Origin: Nematostella vectensis
Lineage: Eukaryota; Cnidaria; Anthozoa; Actiniaria; Edwardsiidae
NCBI RefSeq assembly: GCF_932526225.1
Contig: NC_064044.1
Coordinates: forward strand, 5,358,747-5,422,746
Direction: 5' to 3'
Length of the DNA: 64,000 nucleotides
Part shown: positions 1 through 36,742 of the stretch, one piece after another
Position numbering within the stretch: position 1 is the stretch's first letter
Layout: the number at the start of each line of letters is the position of its first letter
Made by a program: the position numbers and the translations under genes
The notes under the pieces: generated by a model
The model's database searches: none
The model's input: only the letters and a program-made list of their open reading frames with translations
What the model was told of the DNA's origin: nothing

Positions 1-2590
1 CGACCATAGAGTGGTTCGGTCATAGAGCGACCATAGAGTGGTTCGATCATAGAGTGACCATAGAGTGGTTCGATCATAGAGCCACCATAGAGTGGTTCGA
101 TCATAGAGCGACCATAGAGTGGTTCGATCATAGAGCGACCATAGAGTGGTTCGATCATAGAGCGACCATAGAGTGGTTCGAACATAGAGCGACCATAGAG
201 TGGTTCGAACATAGGGCGATCATACAGTGGTTCGATCATAGAGCGACCATAGAGTGGTTCGATCATAGAGTGACCATAGAGTTGTTCGATCATAGAGCGA
301 CCATAGAGTGGTTCGATCATAGAGCGACCATAGAGTGGTTCGATAATAGAGCGACCATAGTGTGGTTCGATCATAGATCGACCATAGAGTGGTTCGAACA
401 TAGAGTGACCATGGAGTGGTTTGATCATAGAGCGACCATAGAGTGGTCCGGTCATCGAGCGACCATGGAGTGGTTCGATCATTGAGCGACCATAGAGTGG
501 TTTGATCATAGAGCGACCATAGAGTGGTTCCGTCATAGAGCGACCATAGAGTGGTTCGATCATAGAGCGAACATGGAGTGGTTCGATCATAGAGCGACCA
601 TAGAGTGGTTTGATCGTAGAGCGACCATGGAATGGTTCGATCATAGAGCGACCATGGAGAGGTTCGATCATAGAGCGACCATGGAGTGGTTCGGTCATTG
701 AGCGACCATAGAGTGGTTCGATCATAGAGCGACCATAGAGTGGTTCGATCGTAGAGCGACCATAGAGTGGTTCGATCGTAGAGCGACCATAGAGTGGTTC
801 GATCATAGAGCGACCATAGAGTGGTTCGATCATAGAGCGACCATAGAGTGGTTCGAACATAGGGCGACCATAGAGTGGTTCGAACATAGGGCGACCATAG
901 AGTGGTTCGATCATAGAGCGACCATAGAGTGGTCCGATCATAGAGCGACCATAGAGTGGTTCGATAATAGAGCGACCATAGAGTGGTTCGAACTTAGATT
1001 GACCATAGAGTGGTTCGAACATATAGTGACCATGGAGTGGTTTGATCATAGAGCGACCATAGAGTGGTCCGGTCATCGAGCGACCATGGAGTGGTTCGAT
1101 CATAGAGCGACTATGGAGTGGTTCGATCATAGAGCGACCATAGAGTGGATCGGTCATCGAGCGACCATAGAGTGGTTCGATCATAGAGCGACCATAGAGT
1201 GGTTTGATCGTAGAGCGACCATGGAGTGGTTCGATCATAGAGCGACCATGGAGAGGTTCGATTATAGAGCGACCATGGAGTGGTTCGGTTATTGAGCGAC
1301 CATATAGTGGTTCGATCATAGAGCGACCATAGAGTGGTTCGATCGTAGAGCGACCATAGAGTGGTTCGATCATAGAGCGACCATAGAGTGGTTCGATCAT
1401 AGAGCGACCATAGAGTGGTTCTAACATAGAGCGACCATAGAGTGGTTCGAAAATAGGGCGACCATAGAGTGGTTCGAACATAGGGCGACCATAGAGTGGT
1501 TCGATCATAGAGCGACCATAGAGTGGTTCGAACATAGGGCGATCATACAGTGGTTCGATCATAGAGCGACCATAGAGTGGTTCGATCATAGAGTGACCAT
1601 GGAGTGGTTCGATCATAGAGCGACCATGGAGAGGTTCGATCATAGAGCGACCATGGAGTGGTTCGGTCATTGAGCGACCATAGAGTGGTTCGATCATAGA
1701 GCGACCATAGAGTGGTTCGATCGTAGAGCGACCATAGAGTGGTTCGATCATAGAGCGACCATAGAGTGGTTCGATCATAGAGCGACCATAGAGTGGTTCG
1801 AACATAGAGCGATCATAGAGTGGTTCGAACATAGGGCGACCATAGAGTGGTTCGAACATAGGGCGACCATAGAGTGGTTCGATCATAGAGCGACCATAGA
1901 GTGGTCCGATCATAGAGCGACCATAGAGTGGTTCGATAATAGAGCGACCATAGAGTGGTTCGATCTTAGATTGACCATAGAGTGGTTCGAACATAGAGTG
2001 ACCATGGAGTGGTTTGATCATAGAGCGACCATAGAGTGGTCCGGTCATCGAGCGACCATGGAGTGGTTCGATCATAGAGCGACTATGGAGTGGTTCGATC
2101 ATAGAGCGACCATAGAGTGGTTCGGTCATAGAGCGACCATAGAGTGGTTCGATCATAGAGCGACCATAGAGTGGTTTGATCGTAGAGCGACCATGGAGTG
2201 GTTCGATCATAGAGCGACCATGGAGAGGTTCGATTATAGAGCGACCATGGAGTGGTTCTGTTATTGAGCGACCATATAGTGGTTCGATCATAGAGCGACC
2301 ATAGAGTGGTTCGATCGTAGAGCGACCATAGAGTGGTTCGATCATAGAGCGACCATAGAGTGGTTCGATCATAGAGCGACCATAGAGTGGTTCTAACATA
2401 GAGCGACCATAGAGTGGTTCGAAAATAGGGCGACCATAGAGTGGTTCGAACATAGGGCGACCATAGAGTGGTTCGATCATAGAGCGACCATAGAGTGGTT
2501 CGAACATAGGGCGATCATTAAGTGGTTCGATCATAGAGCGACCATAGAGTGGTTCGATCATAGAGTGACCATGGAGTGGTTCGATCATAT
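1..2590. repeat. 27-bp satellite array with higher-order structure
   Basis: About 95 head-to-tail copies of a 27-bp unit that reads gaccatagagt, ggttc, gatcatagagc. The two 11-mers differ at only two positions, so each unit is two half-units around a 5-bp spacer. The unit is divisible by three, so it stays open in one frame (TIEWFDHRA repeated) until a TGA variant occurs; the reading frame is a by-product of unit length. Variant blocks recur: the ccggtcatcg variant lies near 448, 1069 and 2041, spacings of 621 (23 units) and 972 (36 units). The array is cut by the left window edge and ends near 2590. Confidence 0.95.
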
Positions 2591-2852
2591 AGGTGTTCAA
2601 TGCATAATCTCGGACCCACCACGTATCCGTTTTCGTTTCAGGGGGAGAAATGACTGTTTTGGTTTGCAAATATGGCGGGAATCCATACGAAGATATCGTC
2701 ACCAATCGTGTGGATCTTTGGCCAAATGTAGCTCTTTCAAGATTAAACAATATGACCCTATTCTGTCAGCCATTTCTTCTCTCAGACCCTTCTTTTTCTA
2801 TTTGTTTACGGCGTAAACACATAGTTGTGTGTAGTTCCTGAAATTATCCATA

Positions 2853-3041
2853 CCCCCCTATTGAGGGCTCGAAGGTATAACCCCCCACCCCTGGAATTTC
2901 CAACCCCCTGGAATAAAATAAATACAGTAACTTTTCAGGAAAAGGGGCATTTAACCCCCCTCTCCTGTGGAAATTCCTGGACGTTTGCCCCCCCCCGCCC
3001 CCCCGGAATTTCCAATTCCCTCAATGGGGGGGGGGGGGGGG
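2853..3041. mobile_element. Small C/G-rich MITE-like element
   Basis: The left end reads ccccccattgaggg-like (ccccccta ttgaggg) and the right end ccctcaat followed by a long G run, so the ends are imperfect inverted repeats. Inside are several copies of the word ctggaatttcc and homopolymeric C and G runs. No coding potential is seen. The boundary at the right is blurred by the G tract. Confidence 0.4.
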
Positions 3042-3946
3042 TTTGATATTTTCTGGAACCACACAATTGCAGAAGCAAGTGCTGCAACTGCAACAGTGTG
3101 ACGGTCTGCCATGTTTTTTGTTGTTGGTGCCAGTCCTTGCAAGTAAAAAGCGCTTGAGACGTGAGCGAAAAATCGTGAGTGTCTAAATCAGAGCTAAGTC
3201 ATGCCGCATGCGATGCTTGTAGGCAAAAAACTAAATCGGCTTTAACAAAAAGGTTGCGTTTTCAAACGAAAATGGATACGTGGGAACGGGGTCTTAATTG
3301 TTATTGTAATAACATCTTTAGAAACATAATATCGTCATTCGACATGATTATTATTATCTGCATCATCATCATAGTTCACATTATGTTAAAAAGAGAGCCT
3401 GGACTACATAAATAAAGCCAAAATTTTGAGCTGCTCCCTTGTTAAAAGATAAACAGTACTCTCTTGTCAGATTCACAATTAGGAAATGAGATGGAAACAA
3501 TTTTGTTGCCTGTGCCTTCTTTGCTGCAATGTGATGAAGTACATATCTTATTCCCATGTGACACATATCTTAATCATTCGTAATCTGTAATCGTCATTAC
3601 CTTTCTTAATTTATTATCAATCATCATTATCATCATAAATTAGAGACCTCCCTGAGACAACATTTTGCAAATTAGATTGCATGACAATTTATTTATTTTA
3701 TTTTAGTTAATTCACCTACACTCATTTTTTTTTTCAGACATATCTACTGTGATGGGATGGCCCTTTGTAGATTTTAAGATTTAAATTTAGATAATAATAA
3801 TATAACTGCATATGGTAGTTCATTTTTTATTATAACCTAAAATTTAAGGCTTTTATTGCCTCTGTAATCGTCATTCCTTATTGTCTTCAGGTCGATATCG
3901 ATGGCACAAGTAAGAACATGCCCGATGACTACCCCTTGGTAGACAG

Positions 3947-4104
3947 CAACAACTGCTCGCTTCCCCAAGTTCACCAACTACGCTCTCTACGACCCCTCGG
4001 CGACTCTGAATGATAGCGAGGCACCGCCAAGCAGCGGTGCGACTCCTCTCAAGTGGAGCCTTGCCCTTGCCTTGGTCGCTCTACTCGCCGCTTGGCTCCA
4101 GTAA
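3947..4104 (+). CDS. Possible terminal exon of an unidentified gene with a hydrophobic C-terminus
   Basis: From an AG at 3945-3946 a frame is open to a TAA at 4102-4104. It encodes about 52 residues, with a motif FPKFTNYALYDPSA, a Ser/Pro-rich linker, and a final hydrophobic run (WSLALALVALLAAWLQ) ending at the stop. A small-residue linker followed by a terminal hydrophobic segment is what a GPI-anchor signal looks like. Codon third positions are C/G-rich compared with the AT-rich flanks, which supports real coding sequence. No upstream exons were recognised; the DNA just before it (3889-3946) is open in a different frame. Gene family not recognised. Confidence 0.35.
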
Positions 4105-4480
4105 AACAAGCTAATTTTGACAAGCTTAGACATAGATTAAACAGACTGGCGTGTAATATTTAGGCCCGAAGAACAGCCTCAACGTCGTCCAGCATTGTTG
4201 ACACAGCATTGTTCGGCAGACGCAAAGATGTAAGGGAGTGGTGTGTACTTTACAGTACCTATGCAGTCTCGTACCCAGATGACGTGCGTTACATTTTGGG
4301 AGGTTGAATAAGCGCACGGTGCATGACGGTCAGGATGCGGTTTCGCGATCGGATTCAGGGTTCCTGTGGATGTCCGTGCAACAGCAAAAAAAAAAAAAAA
4401 AAACGACTGGGTACGAGTCTACCTCCTATGTGCAATGCTTGGTTGCTTGCTGGTTTTGCAGGGGGCTGCTTTTCGGTAAA

Positions 4481-4786
4481 GCACTGCTGAAAAACGCAAG
4501 ACTAGTTCCAGTACCGCGCGGTTACACCAGCCTTTTTTGTTTTGTAATGGCGGCGTTTTACCGGCGAACTGTCACATTTTGGCAAATGCTAAGAAAACTA
4601 GCGCAAAGCTAATGACTCCCTCATTATCAAACAAATCTGTCATATTTTGTCCAGTATGGTTTTAATGCAGTAAGTCAAAACAGCGACTGAAGTCAGCCTT
4701 TCGTACCTTTACTCGAACGATTCAACACTGAGATTTTGTTTGTTTTCGCTAGAACACGCGCATGCGCATACGTTATTCCGCACTGT
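4481..4786 (-). mobile_element. MITE family A, copy 1 (inverted orientation)
   Basis: This is the reverse complement of 32754-33076 along most of its length. Shared landmarks are cgcgcatgcgcatacgttatt, the GGTAAAAC/GTTTTACC block next to tgacagttcgccgg, and ccgcgcggt. The ends are imperfect inverted repeats (gcactgctgaa on one side, ttccgcactgtc on the other). No ORF. Confidence 0.7.
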
Positions 4787-6984
4787 CATTTGGTAGTGGT
4801 TTAGCATTTGACGTTGGACCCTGGTAACTCGTTAGTACTTATCCAGACCTGTCAACTCTCCCGTATAAACCGGGAGTCTACAGGTTTTGCAGCAAATCTC
4901 CAGGTCTCCAGGTTAAACGCTAAATTTCCAGGTTAAGTATTATTCTCGGAGACTCTGAGTTGTAATTGCCTGAAAACTTCTTGATGATGAATAAAATGTT
5001 TTGAAAAGCACAGCGTGTGAGTTTGTAAGTTCTTTTTTGCGAAACGTCGAGAAACCGACGCCAGACAGGGGATGTAAGACCGTAATAGAAAAAGAGAATG
5101 TATCAGAGCTGAGTTGATTGGTTAGTTATAAGCCAATTGCGTGTCTCGTCTCATAGGTCAAGCACGTTAAGTAGTACGCGGGAGTACGCGTTTTGTTTTG
5201 TTTTCCAAAAAAGCCATAGTCACTGTGCCAAGCCATGTGTAAACATGGCGCAATCCATAGATTTCGGTGCATTTCAAAGAGAGTTTTTAGGGGCATTTCC
5301 GTCCTCGAGATTCGAATTTGCATTAGCTTAAGCTTAAATAAATCGGATTCCACAGCATTGAAACCAACAGAGCATATCAATTGGGCCTAGGAAAATCCAT
5401 TCAATGGGGAAAATACTGCCTCTGCGGTTGCTTACGGAGTGACGTCATTATTGCTGTTATCGTACTAGATTTGCGGTTTGATGTTGACGCCATAGGTGTT
5501 GGTTGAACACTTGTATCTTTGAGTCTGGTAAGTATAATAAAGCACTGCCTAGTTGAGGATTTTACATAAGCGACAAAACTTTATAAAGAAGCAGGCGCGA
5601 TTTATGCTACATATCGCCGGAAGAGAGTGATAGAGCAGCTCGCAGATCACCGAATCTAATCTGCAAACGTAGCCTCCTCCGCAGGCAACTCTACTCTGTA
5701 GTGGCCTTCTTTCAGTTTCGGGATACCTGCGCCACAGGAACCCCGCAACGAGCGCTTTTTCTTTCCGCGAGAAAAGATGCCTGCGGAGAAGGCTATTCCA
5801 AACCAAGACTAGGGCTCATGGGGGTGGCTACGATTTTCTAGGCTTTATCTTCATGGATTCTGTTCTTCAATGTTTTGATGCATCTACAGGAATGCAAATA
5901 TTTGACACTAGGTCCTCGATCACCAGATTACATATATCGCTAAGCACAATGCTTTTGCTTAAACAATGGTATCTATTGGTCGTCGCTAAACCTTCTAAGC
6001 GGTTTCCTAGGCCGGGACTATCAAGCAAGTAAGAACATTTAAAACAAGGAAAGCGCGGGAAAACAAATCAAAATGGCGGGAGTCCGAATGCACCTTAATC
6101 TATTGTTATTATATGTCTTTTTTTCCATTTCAAAGTGACGAGCACGAAAGGGTAGAGTCGCCGTGCTGCATGCGATTTGAGCGCTATCGAAAAGAGGTAG
6201 CTCGACCTGTTAGGCTGGTAATGGGTTAAAACCGTCATGACTCAACCCGGATACAATATCATCCGGTCGTTGTTTGATCTTTCTGCCCGTTTGGGGAGTT
6301 GTAAGAATAAGCCGTCAAGTAGCAGTTGGGGCTCGGGCTCGGCTAACGGCGACAGGTTACAAGGCAGCAAGTCAGAAAGTTCTACATAATTCCCTTCGGC
6401 TTCTCTAATTCTCGGAACCTACGGAAACCTACGGAACCTACGAAAACGTCTCTAAACGAATAACACAAGTGAATAACACAAATAAAAACATTAATTCGTT
6501 TACATTCCCTAAATACCAGAGTCTAGAGGTTCACACGTTTAATTTAACTTGAAGGCGAAGAAGGACATGCACAAGCCAGGATTCTAGGATTCAGGATTCT
6601 ATACCCTGTAGATACCCTATATATACCCATATACATTCTGTACGTTGAGTAACTATCACTTTTTCTGAATTAATGTTTCAGCCAATTTCTTCCCTTTCTG
6701 CATTGCCAGCTTGCAGCTAATCTCTTGCTTGCGTTTAATTGACGTTTGTCGTTGCCGTTTTTCCTTTCATCCTTCTTTCTTCGTTTTTTCTGGTACGATA
6801 TGGGGGGAAGCGGAAAATTGTTTCTCCTGAAAGGGGGGGGGGGGGGGGTAATTTCAGCTCTTATTTTTATCAAAATCCTCCACAACCTCATTGAGCGCGA
6901 CGTCTCTATCAATGTCGAACCCAAGGTACAAACGGCGACGTATGAATCGGGTCTTAGTTGTAGTTGCCTAGCTACCACGAAGGG
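4787..6984. other. Non-coding stretch without recognised genes
   Basis: No convincing exon or RNA gene. Present are short self-similar phrases (ctccaggt/aggttaa repeats at 4870-4940), a G run with a short repeat at about 6830-6850, and an isolated 28-codon frame starting with ATGGCG at 5245. None shows homology I recognise. Confidence 0.4.
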
Positions 6985-7470
6985 TTAAAAAGACTTTGGG
7001 TCCGAGGTCATCTCTCTGTGGCTACAAGAATCGGGATAGCTGGGAAAACCGCTGGTCGGGAGACCAGGGGCACTCGATAGGATGATTGAGTGGCCGAAAC
7101 TGCGGTTGGAATTTGACTTAATTAAGGTGGGTACAAACGATGGCAGGGTCCACCTGCCTTCCGACCTCATTTCCTCCAAGCCCTGTGCGGGGTTCCCGCC
7201 GTCTACGGTATTTTTTTTCCCCAGCATCGTCGTGTTAAGTTCCACATGACACAGCTCGTCGGCGGTTGGGTCGAAAAGCTTGCTTTCTCCGCCATTGCCG
7301 CCTCCACCGCGGCCGAAATCGCCAATATAATGTCCGATGATAACGACATGTTTCGTGAGTGTCTTTTCTACGAAAGAGCTTAGGATGTATTCGCTTTTTT
7401 CTCGATATAAGACGGTAATCAAGCAGCCAGAATCCCCTTCGTGGACCTTGCAGAACTCGTAGGGATGCAA
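6985..7470 (-). CDS. Possible exon or gene remnant with a GDSG motif
   Basis: An open frame of about 160 codons on the minus strand, richer in G+C and in C/G third positions than its surroundings. Near its N-terminus is the phrase KVHEGDSGCLI; GDSG is the nucleophile motif of trypsin-like serine proteases. It is followed by hydrophobic strands (HVVIIGHYIGDF) and a glycine-rich loop. The His and Asp of a catalytic triad would have to lie in exons upstream (higher coordinates), which I could not find. It has no good start codon and may be one exon or a relic of a protease-like gene. The GDSG could also be chance. Confidence 0.3.
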   Translation of the reverse strand: MHPYEFCKVHEGDSGCLITVLYREKSEYILSSFVEKTLTKHVVIIGHYIGDFGRGGGGNGGESKLFDPTADELCHVELNTTMLGKKNTVDGGNPAQGLEEMRSEGRWTLPSFVPTLIKSNSNRSFGHSIILSSAPGLPTSGFPSYPDSCSHREMTSDPKSF

Positions 7471-7479
7471 GGCGCCACC

Positions 7480-8580
7480 ACGCGCGCGGTCATCCTCGAT
7501 TTTAACTTATGCTAAATTATGCTAAAGTATCATACATTTATGAGTTTGGCGCCTTTTTAAAGCTTGTGACTTGGTCAATAGCTACTAGGTAGATCGATAA
7601 TAAATCGAATAGCTCTCGAAGTATCTTCGTTGACCAATAAAGATTTACTAGATAAAGGCTAAGTGTTCGTAAGATGGTAATGCACACCGAAGCTCTTGCT
7701 AAAAGTTGAATAACTCACGTAAAAAAGACTATAAGCAGTAGCACTATTGCAGTAGATACCTGTTAATGTATTTAAAGAGGTGGGGTGGTGGTTACTAAAA
7801 ATAGCCAGATTCGGAATCGACATGGCGCGCGGGTAATACCAAAGTGTCCCTCTCTCATCTTATGATCTCTTGATTTAACAAAATGTTCTTTTCGGAATCT
7901 TTATTTACCCGTTGATGTTTTTATTGTTTTGCTTATCTAATGACTTGATATCAAACTCGCGCGCTGCAGTTTTCGCTTACAAATTCGATCACCCTAAGCA
8001 AAAATATTGACGCTCGTTTGTGCGAAATTCTCGTTATCCTCAATCGTTCTAAAATAAGATAACCACAGGCTACAAAGTCCAATAACTGTAGAACAAGGGT
8101 ATGCAGAGATTAGGTACAAAAATGCCGATGCAACTACACAATCAAGTGGTATAGATGCCTTCGTGAGATCTCGTATAGTGTTCGGAATTCCCGACGCTAT
8201 GTGAAACCGTAAACAAAGCTAAAATTCCACGGAAGTCAAACCGCCGATTTTGCGCGCCCGCGGTCCCAACGTGTTGGAATTTCCAAACGCAGAGTAAAAC
8301 AGGTCATAAGAAGACGACCGTCCAATTTATGGATAACAGCTGGTCATGTTTTCTTTCAACTTATTCCGGTTCAAACTAACAACAGAAAGAGTGTATACAC
8401 CTATTCCAAATAAGGTTGCACTCGAGAACCCATATGTCGTATCCCGCGGTGGTTCATGGGTAGCTCATAAACGGCTGAATGCTTCTATCTAAAAGCTAGA
8501 ATTGAAGCTATCTTCGTAAGAATGTAAACAATGTTCATAAGAATGTAAACAAGAATTCTACACATATTAAGAAAACTTTG
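7480..8580. other. Non-coding stretch
   Basis: AT-rich sequence with no exon, RNA gene or clear repeat recognised. A short near-duplicate (aatgtaaacaa repeated at 8521-8551) is the only local structure seen. Confidence 0.4.
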
Positions 8581-8585
8581 TCGTT

Positions 8586-8850
8586 TTGGGGGTCCCGTAC
8601 CGAGAAATCTTTATTTTTTTTTCAAAGACTTTCTCCATTGACCAAAGATGGTAACTGTTTTTCCCTTCTCATTACAAGTCATACAGTTTACGAGGCACCT
8701 GCGGTACGGCAACCTTAAAAATGACAAGAAATGATGTAGTTTTTTTCCAAATAAGGAATATATTAGTTTCATTATATGGGGAATAACGGCGTTTGGTAAA
8801 AACGACAATTTTTGGCTAAATTTTCTTGATATGGCTTTTGAAACCCGGAT
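8586..8850 (-). repeat. Dispersed repeat family B, copy 1
   Basis: Matches the reverse complement of about 26640-26880 in ASAP intron 24. Shared phrases include cctgcggtacggcaacctta, aaggaatatattagtttc and acggcgtttg. There are no coding features; it is probably a non-autonomous transposon whose ends I could not fix. Confidence 0.6.
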
Positions 8851-9207
8851 TTGTATTTTATTTACGCTTATTTGCTTATTTACTTTATACCCATGACGCA
8901 CTTCGGGTTACGATACACAGATTTTCCAAATGTAGCCTTATTTGAAATGACATGACGGAAAACCTGGAAAACGCGCAATTCCAGATAGAGAGAGAAGACA
9001 CAATTTTTTCAGTGGCTATAAGTTCCTTGTATTACGGACTGATTTTCAAAACACAAATAACGTGAGTCCGAAGTGCACATAACCAGATTTTGGCTTTTTA
9101 AGATAATTTTTCCTTGATCATCATTGCCCTTTATCAGCTCAGGGACGAAAAGCTCAAATTTCAATGACACTTGAATTTGGCTTTTCATGTACTCGTTTGT
9201 TTTTATA

Positions 9208-9470
9208 AGATCCTTTTTTTATAAGAACGTCCAGCCCGGGCATGCTCAATACATGCCTCAAAATAAAAAACAAAATATTTTTTCATTAGAGTGGTCGCTC
9301 TACAAATGAAGAATCAAATTATGCTCATACTAGCGACTTAAAATACTGGTGTGTATGATTTCAGGTCACTGAAATTTAAGAACATCGATAAGAACGTTTT
9401 CAGCTCTAAAATGCTCCAAAAATAAAAACGGTTCAGCCTCAACTGAAAATTAGACGTTCTTATATAAAAA
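9208..9470 (+). repeat. Dispersed repeat family C, copy 1
   Basis: Begins with tttttataagaacg-like sequence followed by cccagcc, then a block ending in gctctaaaatgc. Related stretches occur at 36058-36310 and 50254-50470, with ataagaac, acatgct, gcattctaaaa and gctcata/ttcatga landmarks in the same order. AT-rich, non-coding, moderately diverged. Confidence 0.5.
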
Positions 9471-10013
9471 AAGAGTGTCTTTGTTTGTTTCAAAATAGTG
9501 TGTTTTTGAACCGTCATTGTTATCCTAGCTGTGAAAAATAAATAGTTACTACTTCAAAAGAAAACGCCTATGCGGTTTGTGTTTTCTAATCATTGTAAAT
9601 AGCTCATTCAATGACAATTCAATCATACAGCGAACGGGCAACAAACAATTCCCCTTGTACTGACGCGCCCTTTCCGTTTCCGTTTAGCACTGCAAGGGTA
9701 AAGGTATGCCATCACAATAAAAGTAGAATGGAATATCGCTTGAGCTCTATACCTTAAAGTCATATATTTTACTATCTGTTACTAATTTCAAGTTTTTCAG
9801 GACTACAAACCCTCGTTTATATTATAGACGTGTAGATTTTTGTGCCTATCTGTTAGGCGTTCCTCGGTTATGAGGAGAACTTGCGTAGGCCTGGCACTAA
9901 CTGCACGCCCGGAAAGACTCCAGAGTGAGAAAGAAGAGAAATTCTCTCACACAATCTGTACTTGAAAGTGATGATTCCTGCATCATACTAGCGGTTCCTC
10001 CACAAATACAGCC

Positions 10014-33559
<23,546 letters not shown>

Positions 33560-33747
33560 TCCCAGAACCCCTCGTCAATCAACCAATTTCGTCCACGTTT
33601 TCTTGGACAATTTCCGAGAAATTCGGACAGCTTCCAATGCAGATAACTTCCAGTAACTGCCGCTCGACAAAGCTGTAGTCAAGATAGAGATTATTGCTTC
33701 ACTAAGTTTGCTGGGATTCTATTGTCGCTGGAGAAATAATAACAGGG

Positions 33748-33753
33748 AATAAA
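33748..33753 (+). promoter_or_regulatory. Polyadenylation signal of the ASAP gene
   Basis: AATAAA 189 bp after the ASAP stop codon, the first canonical signal downstream. Implies a short 3' UTR. Alternative later signals are possible in this AT-rich flank. Confidence 0.5.
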
Positions 33754-36742
33754 AATCAGAGTGAAATATTTTTAGGTATGGAATTATAAAGTTTTTTATT
33801 GTAGGTTGTATTTGCTTGACAACCAATTATTTGCTTTAATGTCGATAGAGCCTTATTTATTGAGGTGCAATTTAATCAAATGAATACTTTTTTTCAATGT
33901 TCATTTTTGGGGGAGCTTCCATGAAAATTTTAGGAAAATGCTATTCTAATTTGTGTTTTATTATTGTGTTAAACACAACAAACTTTTAATTTCGTCACAC
34001 CTAGTATTTAGTCAATTTTGGAGGGGTTAAATATTTTTCTTTTTACACTTAGAAAGGATGGCAGCCAAATCTAGTGACGTGTTTATAGATTCAAAATCTA
34101 TTTTTTACGGATTATTAATTTTTTTTTTTTTTTTTCATTTAAAAATGTTGAAGGTCGGCAACTTGGTAAACATTTTGTGAGAATGTAATTTTATGTCTAA
34201 AGCCCAACACTTGGCACCGAATCAGAAGTTTGTTTGGACAGACAGAGCAACAAAATGGCATGAAATTTTCGAATTCTCAATATATAAACTTAAGATGCCG
34301 CATACAAAGAGCTTAATTCCAAATTTTAAAAAAAAATTAGAAGATATGAAATTTAGATATTAGCGAGCAAAAAGGTGGCTTAATTTCTGATCAGAGCCCG
34401 ACTTCTCCCTAAAAACGAGGAGAATTCATAATTTTAACATTTGAAAATTGCACTTCAAGCCTCTTATCTCGAAGACGAATCCATTTGAAAAAAAAAAACA
34501 CTTTTTGATATGTTGGTTAACATAACATAAGGAACCTCTATGAAAAAATTCAAGCTTACCGAAGTTAACCAGACCTTATTTTGGGAAAACTTGCCATTTT
34601 TTGCTCTGTCGTTTGGACAGAAACTACATTATGGCATCCACTAATTAAACAGCCTAGAAGTTTTTTATTGGTTCATTCTTCATCACGTTGCCAATTAAAG
34701 AACTACAAATGTAATTTCGTTTCTTTTCCCGATGATAAATGACGGATGCCAAAATGGTGGTATATATCAGTTTTAAAACATTTGCATGGTTCACATAATC
34801 TTTAAAAATCGCTGTAATGTAATTAAGAATGCAATACCAACAGACCAATACTATAATTTCAAATATCAATTTTGTTGAAATTTATGTAATTTTGCCCTTT
34901 TGAGCAGAGGCTTTTCTTACATCGATTTTTTTAAAATTGCACCAGACTAGAACACAGAAGCGCTTGATACAGCGATTTTATAATAAAAAATTGACGCTTC
35001 CCAGATAATGGAATTTCTGTGGTATTTGACCGCCAAAGCGAAGTTTACGCCTCAATTATCAGTAGCTCACAGGCAAGAAAGAATAAATGTAAAATGTTTT
35101 TTTTTTGTTAACTTCTGCGCCTTTTATCCAGCATTTGTAGGTCTCCTGTATTTAACATCCCCGTAGTTTTAGTACTAGATATATATCATCAAATTCCAGT
35201 GGCCTCTTTCTGATTCGCTGTGCTGGTGTTCGCAAGGAACCTTGTCTTTTGGAGCGCGAAAAGAGAGCCTAGCATCTTAGCTCAGCGAAATATAAAAAGA
35301 GGCCTCTAATAGCAAGGAAATAATCAAACTGACCAAACCCTTTGTATAGTAATGATCATATTTTAGATCTTTGTACATTTATATTTTAATTATGAAAAAG
35401 TAATGTTTAGAATATAGTTATTGCCTTGATTCTTAAAACACTCCTTCAAATCATCCTGTGTTGTTTGATTGTTTTGCCTTTTCGGGTTTCCTGTGGTTGC
35501 GTGTAACTGCTGCAGAGACTGCGTAGTGGCCTCCTACACCCGTCCGTTTTCAGACCCAACATCTGTTGATCAGTTTTATTTTTTTTCGTTTGTGACAATT
35601 TTGTTTTGGTTTTTGTTTATCTTTAAAACTATTTTAAAACCCTAAGCGGTTTAGAGTTTCTAAAGAGGGACTAAACCCCTTTCTTGGCCACAATTCCCCT
35701 AACAAACACACACAAGGCTAATAAAGCAATGTTAATAGCTTTATTGAGAAAACATTCTATATTTCATTTTCCCGAAGGATCAAGAGAAAATGACCCATAT
35801 CCCGGTTCACCTGTGGTGACATTCGTATTTTGTGTGTATGCAAAATTGGCTCATAGACTATTATTTGCGGCGATTTGCACGGTGACTGGCTATATCTGAA
35901 ATTATGGTATGACTAGTAAGACTACAGGCAAGCTGTAGAAAACTAGATGGTTTGCTCAGGCGTGGTGTAGACAAGGTATAAATCAACACAAGGTTGAATA
36001 GAGGTAAATCTAACGCTTCTGTGAAACAGAGTAGTTGCGCTGATTTATACCACACTTTTTTTATAAGAACCTTTTTATAAGAACACCCAGCCTGAGATTT
36101 CAGTAAGTTTTAAGAACATGCTGAGGCTCAGAAAGCAGTTTTTTTTTCTTTTTTAGTCGTGATGCGTTCTAAAATGCAGAATAAAATTGCGCTCATAGCA
36201 ACAACCTTATTATTGCTATTGATCATTATCGTAATTCTCTTACTAATAATTCATTAATTCTTATATACACTAAAATTTAAGAATATCGTTAAGAACATAT
36301 TTAGCCTATATTCAGCATATGTAATATAGCCACCGGGATTTTACCTACCGGGACCGGGATTTTGCGAAAATAACGGCCAGAAAACGAGAATTGGGCCTCC
36401 CTTCAGGACCCCCGTAGAAAGGAAGCCGAGAATATAAATGCTTTCCAACGTACTACATATCGAATATATACGATAGAGATATGATAATTATTTCATCTCG
36501 CATGTTGGACGCTAGTACCACTGTGTAACCACACTTCATGGTATATTAGATTAATGCCTTAATCCTCGAGGCAATATAATCAACGCATTCACAGCATAAA
36601 ATAAGGCCCTTACGTATCTTTTTTGTTTCCGTAAATATGCGTAAATATCGCTACAGGATTTTACGTAATATTTCAAAGCCGACAATGAGGACTGGAAGGG
36701 ATTTCAAGTCCGCGCGATTAGTCCCAGTTCGAGGCGTAGCCG
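33754..36742. other. AT-rich flank with no gene recognised
   Basis: No exon with homology or coding bias. 36058-36310 is dispersed repeat family C, copy 2 (tttataagaac, cccagcc, acatgct, gcgttctaaaatgc in the same order as at 9208). The remaining sequence is mostly A/T runs. Confidence 0.5.

Noticed and set aside
54-2267. Open frames of 83-143 codons repeating TIEWFDHRA
   Set aside because: They exist only because the satellite unit is 27 bp; no start context, signal or non-repeat domain is present.
1-2590. Possible tRNA B boxes (ggttcgat) in each satellite unit
   Set aside because: The box is incomplete (lacks the final TCC) and no A box or cloverleaf accompanies it.
35684-35899. 71-codon frame starting MATIPL
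   Set aside because: No coding bias or domain; lies in AT-rich flank of ASAP.
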